The notes beneath the pieces were generated by a model that saw nothing but the letters and a program-made list of their open reading frames with translations, had not been told where the DNA came from and searched no databases. From Clostridia bacterium (GTDB lineage Bacteria; Bacillota; Clostridia; Lachnospirales; Lachnospiraceae): 64,000 nucleotides of DNA. Below, piece after piece: positions 50,633-57,744 of the stretch (position 1 is the first letter of the stretch; each line of letters starts with the position of its first letter). The translations under genes and the position numbers were made by a program. Where the stretch lies: NCBI GenBank assembly GCA_910574835.1, contig CAJTDE010000017.1, forward strand, positions 24,650 through 88,649. Reading direction: 5' to 3'.

Positions 50633-52144
50633 ATGAAACTGGTAGAAAGCATTCTGACGAAAAACCCCTGCTACACGGCAGGGAGGAAGATCACGGTAAA
50701 GGGGCTGATGCTCCATTCCGTGGGCTGCCCGCAGCCGAAGGCGTCCGTATTCATCAACTCATGGAACAGCCCTGCGCATGACACATCCTGCGTCCACGGA
50801 TTCATTGACGGGAACGATGGCACGGCTTACCAGACATTACCGTGGAATCACAGGGGGTGGCACTGCGGCTCCGGCAGCAAGGGCAGCGGCAACAATACCC
50901 ATATCGGGGTGGAAATGTGCGAACCGGCGTGTATCAAGTACACATCGGGCAGCAATTTCACCTGCTCCGACACGGCTGCGGCAAAGGCGGTGGCGAAAAG
51001 GACTTATGAGACGGCGGTGGAGCTGTTCGCCATGCTCTGTGAAAAGTACAGCCTTGACCCGCTTGCGGACGGTGTCATCATCAGCCACAAGGAAGGCTGT
51101 GCGAGGGGCATTGCCAGCAACCACGGCGACCCGGAGCATTTGTGGGCGCAGCTTGGGATGGGGTACACGATGGACGGATTCCGCAAGGCGGTCAAAGCGG
51201 CAATGGGCGGCACTGCTTCTGGCACAGACAGATACACCAAGATCATGGGGAATGCCACGGCAACGGCGGAGCAGATGAAAGCATATCTGAAAGCGAAGAA
51301 CCCGTCCGTGGCGCAGTCCGTCCTCGACATGGTTCCGCTGTACCTTTCGGAAGGAAAAGCAGAAGGAGTCCGTGGCGACATTGCCTTTGCGCAGTCCTGC
51401 CTTGAGACCGGGAACTTCACCTTTTCCGGCTCTGCGGTCACGCTTTCACAGAACAACTTCTGCGGCATGGGCGTGACTTCTAACGGTGTAAAGGGGAATT
51501 CCTTTGACACGCCGCAGCTCGGCATCCGGGCGCAGGTGCAGCACTTGAAAGCCTATGCTTCCACGGACGCACTCAAGAACACCTGCATTGACCCGCGGTT
51601 CAAATATGTCACAAGGGGCTGTGCGGAATATGTGGAGTGGCTTGGGCAGAAGGAAAACCCTGCCGGAAAGGGATGGGCGACAGGCGCCGGCTATGGGGAG
51701 AAGATACTCACGATCCTGAAAGGCATCCTTGGAACGGAAGGAGAGGCATCTTCCCCGGCTCCTATAGAAACGGAAATCTGGTACCGCGTCCGGAAGACCT
51801 GGGCAGACGCATCCTCGCAGAAAGGGGCGTTCAAGTCGCTGGAGAACGCAAAGAAATGTGCGGATGAGAATCCGGGCTGCTCCGTGTTTGATGAGTCGGG
51901 GAAGGCAGTGTATTCCAGTACGGCAGCGTTCAAGCCGTATCTGGTGCAGGTATCCATCCCAAACCTTAACATCCGGAAAGGCCCTGGCACTGACCACGGC
52001 AAGACCGGGAAATATACCGGAGCCGGCACTTTCACGATAGTGGAGGAGGCAGACGGCGAAGGCGCATCCAGGTGGGGATTGCTGAAATCCTACCAGGAAA
52101 AGAGAGACGGATGGATTTTGCTGGATTACGCAAAGAGGGTATAA
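50633..52144 (+). CDS. Dual-activity endolysin: amidase_2, glucosaminidase and SH3
   Basis: 503 residues. Amidase_2 domain (about 5-185): GLMLHSVGCPQPKASVFINS (zinc His), HGFIDGNDGTAYQTLPWNHR, HIGVEMCEP, ISHKEGCARGIASNHGDPEH. Glucosaminidase domain (about 205-370): GDIAFAQSCLETGNFTFSGS with the catalytic Glu and LSQNNFCGMG. Short SPOR-like stretch (about 385-425), then SH3-type wall-binding (about 435-503; SIPNLNIRKGPGTDHGKTGK). It would cut both peptide and glycan bonds of peptidoglycan after holin action. Confidence 0.92.
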   Translation: MKLVESILTKNPCYTAGRKITVKGLMLHSVGCPQPKASVFINSWNSPAHDTSCVHGFIDGNDGTAYQTLPWNHRGWHCGSGSKGSGNNTHIGVEMCEPACIKYTSGSNFTCSDTAAAKAVAKRTYETAVELFAMLCEKYSLDPLADGVIISHKEGCARGIASNHGDPEHLWAQLGMGYTMDGFRKAVKAAMGGTASGTDRYTKIMGNATATAEQMKAYLKAKNPSVAQSVLDMVPLYLSEGKAEGVRGDIAFAQSCLETGNFTFSGSAVTLSQNNFCGMGVTSNGVKGNSFDTPQLGIRAQVQHLKAYASTDALKNTCIDPRFKYVTRGCAEYVEWLGQKENPAGKGWATGAGYGEKILTILKGILGTEGEASSPAPIETEIWYRVRKTWADASSQKGAFKSLENAKKCADENPGCSVFDESGKAVYSSTAAFKPYLVQVSIPNLNIRKGPGTDHGKTGKYTGAGTFTIVEEADGEGASRWGLLKSYQEKRDGWILLDYAKRV

Positions 52145-52152
52145 ATGGTTTT

Positions 52153-52201
52153 ACGCCTGCAGGAGTTCCTTTTGGGATTCCTGCAGGCGTTATTTTTTTT
52201 T
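52153..52201 (+). terminator. Strong terminator after the lysis genes
   Basis: Perfect 12-bp arms ACGCCTGCAGGA and TCCTGCAGGCGT with a 14-base loop, followed by a run of nine T. It ends the late transcript and leaves the recombinase operon to its own promoter. Confidence 0.92.
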
Positions 52202-52205
52202 TGTG

Positions 52206-52247
52206 AAAACACCCCGCCGAACTGCGGTTCAAATCTCCGTATAGTGA
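52206..52247 (+). promoter_or_regulatory. ECF-type promoter element, copy 2 (recombinase operon)
   Basis: AAAACACCCCGCCGAAC, 11 bases, TCTCCGTATAGTGA: all 31 outer bases equal to the copy at 13146, and the 11-base spacer is different but of equal length. Placed between the late terminator and the HTH gene of the integration operon. Confidence 0.6.
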
Positions 52248-52259
52248 GGAGGCGTTTTT

Positions 52260-52682
52260 ATGACTGACAGGCAAAAAGACCGGATACGGCAGATGAGGGC
52301 TGCTGGCTATGGATATATGAAGATTGCGCAGGAACTTGGCATTTCAGAGAACACAGTAAAATCATTCTGCCGGAGGAAGGGACTGAGTGCGGGGAAAATA
52401 AAAGCAGCAGTGCCGTCTGCGGATGGGGATAAGGGTATCTGCCCATGCTGCGGGGCAGAGGTAAAACAGAATCCGGGACGGAAAGCCAAGAAGTTCTGTT
52501 CCGATAAATGCCGCAATAAGTGGTGGAACAGCCACCCGGACCAGATAGAACGGAAGGCACGTTATGAATTCGTGTGCGCTTACTGCAAAAAGCCGTTCAC
52601 GGCCTACGGCAATGCCGGCAGGAAATACTGCTGCCATGCGTGTTATGTGGCTGACAGGTTCGGAGGTGGCGCAGATGAGTGA
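52260..52682 (+). CDS. HTH and double zinc-knuckle regulator of the integration module
   Basis: 140 residues. The N-terminal helix-turn-helix (MRAAGYGYMKIAQELGISEN, TVKSFCRRKGLS; about 10-45) is followed by zinc knuckles CPCCGAEVKQ and FCSDKCRNKWW, then CAYCKKPF and YCCHACYVADRF. This arrangement accompanies serine recombinases in Lachnospiraceae mobile elements and probably controls excision. Read from the ECF-like promoter 13 bases upstream. It is the only recognisable DNA-binding control protein near this end. Confidence 0.8.
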   Translation: MTDRQKDRIRQMRAAGYGYMKIAQELGISENTVKSFCRRKGLSAGKIKAAVPSADGDKGICPCCGAEVKQNPGRKAKKFCSDKCRNKWWNSHPDQIERKARYEFVCAYCKKPFTAYGNAGRKYCCHACYVADRFGGGADE

Positions 52683-52893
52683 GGAGCAGTTCCAGAATGA
52701 AAAAATGTACCACGCCACCATGAACATAGCGAAATCCCTCATGGAACAGGGGGCAATGACGGCAGAGGAGTACGGTCAGATTGATACAATTTTCCGGGAA
52801 AAATACCGCCCGATTTTGGTTAGTTTACAGACCGAAATGAGTGGATATAAAGCCGATTCTATGGCATCATGTGACACTGACAAGGAGGGATGA
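52675..52893 (+). CDS. SHOCT-domain small protein
   Basis: 72 residues. MYHATMNIAKSLMEQGAMTA-EEYGQIDTIF is the short SHOCT helical motif, which in phages sits next to recombinases and is thought to mediate oligomerisation. Overlaps the previous gene by eight bases and ends one base before the recombinase ATG. Confidence 0.75.
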   Translation: MSEEQFQNEKMYHATMNIAKSLMEQGAMTAEEYGQIDTIFREKYRPILVSLQTEMSGYKADSMASCDTDKEG

Positions 52894-52894
52894 T

Positions 52895-54406
52895 ATGCCG
52901 AGAATCAGCGTAATCGGGCAGGTTCTGCCGGAACTGAAAAAGAGGAAGAGGGTGGCGGCTTATGCCAGGGTGTCGATGGAGACGGAAATGCTCCTCCATT
53001 CCCTTTCCGCGCAGGTCAGCCATTACAACGGATTGATACAAAAAAATCCTGATTGGGAGTTTGCGGGCATATATGCGGATGAGGGCATCAGCGGAAGAGA
53101 CACAAGCCACCGCGATGACTTCAACAGGCTGCTTGCGGACTGCGATGCCGGGAAGATTGACATGGTGCTGGTAAAGTCCATCAGCCGTTTTGCGAGGGAT
53201 ACCGTGGATACTTTGACAGCAACGAGGCACCTGAAGGAGCTTGGGATTGATGTTTATTTTGAAAGGGAACACATCCATTCCATTTCTGACGAAGGGGAGC
53301 TGCTGCTCACCCTGCTCGCGTCCTTCGCACAGGAGGAATCGCGCAGCATTTCCGAAAATGTGAAGTGGGGCATCCGGAAACGGTTTGAACAGGGCATCCC
53401 GAACGGGCATAAAGCGCCATACGGATATGAGTGGGACGGGGAAATGTACCGCGTCATACCGGAGCAGGGGGAGGTCATAAAGGAGATTTTTGCAAAGTAC
53501 CTTTCCGGCACATCTGCCTATGGGATTGCAAAGGAGCTTTCAAAGCGGGGCATCACGGGGCAGAAAGGCGTGCCGATGGACGACTCCACCATCAAGTTCA
53601 TCCTCACGAACCCGTCCTATACGGGCTCCATGCTCCTGCAGAAGAATTATATTTCCGAGGGGCATACGAGGAAAAGGAATAAGGGCGAGCTGCCCATGTA
53701 CATGGTGGAGGGTATGTTCGAGCCGCTCATCCCGCAGGCAGATTTTGAAAAGGCGCAGCTCATACGGGAGCAGCGGGCGGATGCCGCCGCCAATAAAAAC
53801 CCCACGCTCACGGCTTTTTCAGGACTGGTGAAATGCGGGGAATGCGGCCGTTCGGTGAGCAGGCGCACCACAAAATACGGCAAGAAATGGAACTGCAATA
53901 CCAGGGAGCGCAAAGGGAAAGATGTGTGCGGGCTCCGGCCGGTCTATGAAACGGAGCTGGAGCAGGCGGCGGCCGCCGCACTGGAGCTTGCCGCCTTTGA
54001 CGGGGTGGCAGTCCGGAGGGAAGTCGAGCAGATTGTCATAAATGCAGACCGCATTGAGTTCCGCATGAAAAGCGGGAAGGCAAGAGAGGTCATGCGGGCA
54101 TACCAAAGAGGCCGCAGCGCATTTTCGCAGAAAATCACCTGCGGGTGCTGCGGCAGGAAACTGGAATGCGATTACTGGAAGATGGGTCCGAAAGGGCAGA
54201 AGGAAAAATATAAGGTTTGGGTGTGCCGGGGGTGTTCCTTCCGCAGGCTGCTGGATGATGAATTCCGAAAGGCAGCGGCGGAAGTCCTGGGGCGGGAGGA
54301 TTACGAACCCCGCTTTGTGAAGGAGATTGCGGGAGTGACGGCATACGAGGACAGGTTTGAATTTCACTTTACGGATGGGGAGGTGGTCGAATGGCAAAGA
54401 AAGTAA
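52895..54406 (+). CDS. Large serine recombinase A
   Basis: 503 residues. Catalytic domain (about 18-155): VAAYARVSMETEM with the nucleophile Ser27, DEGISGRDTSHRDDFNRLL, KSISRFARDT and EESRSISENVKWG. Recombinase domain (about 165-270), zinc ribbon with CGECGRSVSRR (about 315-345) and, unusually, a second Cys-rich knob near the end (CGCCGRKLECDYW ... CRGCSFRR). Expressed with recombinase B (16-base overlap). One or both should carry out integration at comM and excision. Confidence 0.95.
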   Translation: MPRISVIGQVLPELKKRKRVAAYARVSMETEMLLHSLSAQVSHYNGLIQKNPDWEFAGIYADEGISGRDTSHRDDFNRLLADCDAGKIDMVLVKSISRFARDTVDTLTATRHLKELGIDVYFEREHIHSISDEGELLLTLLASFAQEESRSISENVKWGIRKRFEQGIPNGHKAPYGYEWDGEMYRVIPEQGEVIKEIFAKYLSGTSAYGIAKELSKRGITGQKGVPMDDSTIKFILTNPSYTGSMLLQKNYISEGHTRKRNKGELPMYMVEGMFEPLIPQADFEKAQLIREQRADAAANKNPTLTAFSGLVKCGECGRSVSRRTTKYGKKWNCNTRERKGKDVCGLRPVYETELEQAAAAALELAAFDGVAVRREVEQIVINADRIEFRMKSGKAREVMRAYQRGRSAFSQKITCGCCGRKLECDYWKMGPKGQKEKYKVWVCRGCSFRRLLDDEFRKAAAEVLGREDYEPRFVKEIAGVTAYEDRFEFHFTDGEVVEWQRK

Positions 54407-55974
54407 CAACCATACCCGCCACGCTGAACCGGTTTGACTCCAGTCCGATTGCGGTGGCGAAAAAGCGGAAGACGGCGGGGTATGCGAGGGTATCCACGGA
54501 TTCCGAGGAACAGGCGACAAGCTATGAGGCACAGGTCGATTATTACACCCGGTACATAAACGGCCGGGAGGATTGGGAATTTGCCGGGGTGTATACGGAC
54601 GAAGGCATCTCTGCAACGAACACAAAAAAGCGCGATGGTTTTAACCAGATGATTGAGGATGCCCTGGCGGGGAAGATTGACCTCATCATCACAAAATCGG
54701 TCAGCCGGTTCGCAAGGAACACGGTGGATTCCTTAACGACAGTACGGAAGTTGAAGGAGAAGGGCATCGAGGTTTATTTTGAAAAAGAGAACATCTACAC
54801 GCTGGATACCAAGGGGGAGCTGCTCATCACCATCATGAGCTCCCTTGCGCAGGAGGAGTCAAGGAGCATTTCAGAGAACACCACTTGGGGCAAGCGGAAG
54901 CAGTTTGCGGACGGCAAAGGCAGCCTTGCCTACAGCACTTTCCTCGGATATGAGAAAGGCGAGGACGGCAGCCTGAGAGTGAACCCGGAGCAGGCAGAAA
55001 CGGTAAAGCTGATATACCAGCTTTTCCTGCAGGGACTGAGCCCGTATGCCATCGGCAAGAAGCTGACGGGGCTTGGCATCAAGAGCCCCGCGGGGAAGGA
55101 CACCTGGCACCAGAGTTCCGTCAAGAGCATCCTCACCAACGAGAAGTATAAAGGGGATGCGCTCCTGCAGAAGCAGTACACGGCGGACTTCCTCACCAAA
55201 AAGCGGAAGAGGAACCAGGGGGAAATCCCGCAGTATTATGTGGAGGGGAACCACGAGGCAATCATCCCTCCCGAAACATGGGAGCTGGTGCAGGAAGAGA
55301 TGGAGCGGAGGAAGAGCATGGGCGCAAGGTACAGCAGCACGAGCATATTTTCCTCGAAAATCAAGTGTTCCGAGTGCGGGAACTGGTACGGCTCCAAGGT
55401 GTGGCACTCACAGGACAAATACCGCAGGGTGATCTTCCAGTGCAACCGCAAGTTCAAGAACGATAAGAAATGCCGGACGCCGCACCTTACAGAGGACGAG
55501 ATAAAGGATGCCTTCGTGAAAGCCGTCAATGCGGTCATCCCGGAAAAGGATGAGCTGATAGCGAACACCAAGGTGATGATGCGGACATTATGCGACACCA
55601 CGGAGCTGGAGGTGGAGCAGAGCCGGTTTCTGACTGAGACGAAGATGGTGGCGGAAATGGTAAAAAGGATTGTGGCGGAAAACAAAGCTGAAGCCATGGA
55701 CCAGGAGGAATACCAGAGACGCCGCAATGAACTGGTCGCCCGGTATGAGGCGGCAAGGGACGGGTACGAAAAAGCATCCGGGGAGATTTCCGACAGGCAG
55801 GGAAAGAGGAAAACCTATATGCGGTTTATCGGCGGGCTGCAAAAGCTGGACGGCTTCTGCGGAAAGTTTGATGAGGAACTTTGGACGGCGCTCCTTGACT
55901 ACGCCACGGTTTATGCCAGAGACGACATCCGATTCACTTTCAAGGCGGGGAACGAAGTGAAAGTTGATGGATAG
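54391..55974 (+). CDS. Large serine recombinase B
   Basis: 527 residues. Catalytic domain with TAGYARVSTDSEEQA (Ser35), DEGISATNTKKRDGFNQMI, KSVSRFARNT and EESRSISENTTWG. Recombinase domain, zinc ribbon (CSECGNWYGSKVW ... CNRKF), a coiled coil (about 410-470, RRRNELVARYEAARDGYEKA) and a C-terminal helix. It is paralogous to recombinase A but without its extra Cys-rich segment. The 16-base overlap suggests coordinated production of a pair, as in ccrAB-type systems. Confidence 0.95.
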   Translation: MAKKVTTIPATLNRFDSSPIAVAKKRKTAGYARVSTDSEEQATSYEAQVDYYTRYINGREDWEFAGVYTDEGISATNTKKRDGFNQMIEDALAGKIDLIITKSVSRFARNTVDSLTTVRKLKEKGIEVYFEKENIYTLDTKGELLITIMSSLAQEESRSISENTTWGKRKQFADGKGSLAYSTFLGYEKGEDGSLRVNPEQAETVKLIYQLFLQGLSPYAIGKKLTGLGIKSPAGKDTWHQSSVKSILTNEKYKGDALLQKQYTADFLTKKRKRNQGEIPQYYVEGNHEAIIPPETWELVQEEMERRKSMGARYSSTSIFSSKIKCSECGNWYGSKVWHSQDKYRRVIFQCNRKFKNDKKCRTPHLTEDEIKDAFVKAVNAVIPEKDELIANTKVMMRTLCDTTELEVEQSRFLTETKMVAEMVKRIVAENKAEAMDQEEYQRRRNELVARYEAARDGYEKASGEISDRQGKRKTYMRFIGGLQKLDGFCGKFDEELWTALLDYATVYARDDIRFTFKAGNEVKVDG

Positions 55975-56024
55975 GTAAAAATGTGTAAATTTCGCTATTT
56001 AATATAGAAAGAAAATTTTTTTCT

Positions 56025-56058
56025 GGGCCGGAATAATCAGTTTCCGGCCCGCATTTTT
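56025..56058 (+). terminator. Terminator after the recombinases
   Basis: GGGCCGGAA pairs with TTCCGGCCC (9 bp, 8-base loop), followed by GCATTTTTT. It closes the integration operon just before the right attachment region. Confidence 0.85.
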
Positions 56059-56062
56059 TAGG

Positions 56063-56119
56063 TTTAGGGGGGTGCATTTAGGGGGTGCATCGTTGAATTG
56101 TATCAATTTCGTTGTACCG
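56063..56119 (+). other. Right attachment region (attR) with tandem 13/14-bp repeats
   Basis: TTTAGGGGGGTGCA and TTTAGGGGGTGCA lie in tandem (56063-56089), followed by about 30 bases up to the comM codons for MNPCACGY starting at 56120. The residues just before them do not align with ComM, so the crossover should be close to 56110-56125. Without the left site or the empty target, the exact core is not known. Confidence 0.55.
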
Positions 56120-56614
56120 ATGAACCCCTGTGCCTGCGGTTATTTTCCGGATCGGGAGCGCTGCTGCTGCACGGAGCAGGAGGTGAGCCATTACCTGGGA
56201 AGAATCAGCCGCCCCCTTCTGGATCGGATAGACATCTGCACGGAAGTCACGGGGATTTCCTACGAAGAGCTGACAGAAAAGCAGGAAAATGAAACCTCCG
56301 CTCAGATACGGAAGCGCGTAGAGTATGCCCACAGGATGCAGCAGGAACGCTACGAAGGGCTTCCTCTTCATTTCAATGCCTATCTGAACGGAAATCAGAC
56401 GGAGCTTTACTGTCCTCTGGGGGAAAAGGAACAAAAGCTCCTGAAAAATGCATTTGGTAAACTAAACTTAAGCGCAAGGGCATATTATAAGATTATCAAG
56501 ACAGCACGTACCATTGCCGATCTGGAGCAGGAAGAGCGGATTTTGGAGCAGCATCTTTTGGAAGCCATCCGCTACCGTCTGCCGGGCGGAGCTTACTGGG
56601 GGAGGGGCGTATGA
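56120..56614 (+). pseudogene. comM: 3' part of comM (YifB, Mg-chelatase-like ATPase), split by the prophage
   Basis: About 165 C-terminal residues of ComM: MNPCACGYFPDRERCCCTEQ (strand with the MNPC motif after Walker B), ISRPLLDRIDICTEV with the Arg finger, LNLSARAYYKIIKTARTIAD and LEAIRYRLPGGAY. The upstream about 340 residues, with the Walker A and Lon-like domain, are missing in this window. The frame is open into the prophage (from a GTG at 56072). ComM assists branch migration during transformation. The stop overlaps the dprA ATG. Confidence 0.9.
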
Positions 56615-57705
56615 GGGATTCGGCGGAAGCCTGCTGGCATTGGCTGTGCAGCAGTCTGGTAGGAGAACCGGGGCTGCTCTGGCGTCTGATAGAACACTAC
56701 AAAACCCCCGCAAACATATTTTATGCCAAGGAAGAAGAACTGCATAAGCGGTTTCCCAAAAGCCCCAAAGGGATAGCCGGACTCTGTGCCGGGCGGAAAG
56801 ACTGGGACTTTGAAAGAGAGCAGGAAAGCCTCCGGCGAAAAGGAATTACGTTTATAAGCTGTGAGCATCCCCTCTACCCCAGGCGGCTCACTGCCATCCA
56901 TCAGAAACCGGGCGGATTGTTTGTCAGGGGCGGACAACCGGAGGATATAAGCCCTTCCGTGGCCATCGTAGGAGCCAGGGCTTGCAGCGCCTACGGAAAA
57001 AGCGCGGCTCTTTGGTTTGGGAGAGAGCTTGCCAGGGAGGGTGTGCAGATTGTAAGCGGAATGGCCGCCGGTATCGACGGCTTCGGGCATCAGGGAGCAT
57101 TGGAGGGAGGAGGGAAAACCTTCGGGATTCTGGGAGGCGGCGTTGATATCTGCTACCCGGAATTTCACAGAAGTCTCTATATGAGGCTTGAGAGGGAGGG
57201 CGGGCTTTTGTCGGAGTATCCGCCGGGAACACGCCCTATGCGTCACCTGTTTCCCCTTCGGAACAGGCTGATCAGCGGACTTGCCGATGCGGTAATTATA
57301 ATAGAAGCAAAAGCAAAAAGCGGCTCCCTTATCACGGCGGATCTGGCGTTGGAGCAGGGAAAGGATGTATACGCCCTTCCGGGGCGGCTTCAGGACCCTT
57401 TAAGCGCCGGCTGCAACAATCTGATTTATCAGGGAGCCGGAATTGCACTTTCCCCGGAACAGATTTTGGAAGAAATGGGAATAACCCCCAAATCCAAGGA
57501 ACAAAATAGGAAGAGTGGAAAAATTGCTCTTGAAAAGGCGGAAGATATAGTGTATAGTTGTTTAGGTTTACAGGCCAAAAATCCCGAGGAAATGTCTTTG
57601 GAGACAGGGCTTCTGCCGGTAGAGATCTTACGCATCCTTACCAGTCTGGAGCTGAAGGGATATGTAAAAGAAATTTATAAAAATAATTATATTCGGGTAT
57701 TGTAA
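56611..57705 (+). CDS. dprA: DNA-processing protein DprA
   Basis: 364 residues: N-terminal SAM-like region, then the extended Rossmann fold with SVAIVGARACSAYGKSAA, VSGMAAGIDGFGHQGALEGG, ILGGGVDICYPEFHRSLY, FPLRNRLISGLADAVIIIEA, KSGSLITADLALEQGKDVYA and a C-terminal winged-helix-like segment (ILTSLELKGYVKEIYKNNYI). It loads RecA on incoming single-stranded DNA. The gene begins inside the comM stop, showing the former comM-dprA operon. Confidence 0.95.
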   Translation: MRDSAEACWHWLCSSLVGEPGLLWRLIEHYKTPANIFYAKEEELHKRFPKSPKGIAGLCAGRKDWDFEREQESLRRKGITFISCEHPLYPRRLTAIHQKPGGLFVRGGQPEDISPSVAIVGARACSAYGKSAALWFGRELAREGVQIVSGMAAGIDGFGHQGALEGGGKTFGILGGGVDICYPEFHRSLYMRLEREGGLLSEYPPGTRPMRHLFPLRNRLISGLADAVIIIEAKAKSGSLITADLALEQGKDVYALPGRLQDPLSAGCNNLIYQGAGIALSPEQILEEMGITPKSKEQNRKSGKIALEKAEDIVYSCLGLQAKNPEEMSLETGLLPVEILRILTSLELKGYVKEIYKNNYIRVL

Positions 57706-57744
57706 AAATATCATGCAATAGAAGCTAGGAAAGAGGACATATCA

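Larger units (their letters stand above)
12285..56119. mobile_element. HK97-type siphovirus prophage with serine recombinases, inserted in comM
   Basis: Continuous phage modules run left to right on the plus strand: early regulation and replication, HNH/terminase with cargo, head, connector, tail, baseplate, lysis, recombinases. The right edge is fixed by the switch to comM coding sequence just past the recombinases. The left edge is not fixed: the strong terminator at 12234-12284 is the natural boundary of gene style, but no comM 5' part lies there, so the element may extend left through the island and out of the window. All structural genes look intact. One helicase gene and one cargo gene carry frameshifts. 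No CI-like repressor was recognised. Confidence 0.85.
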
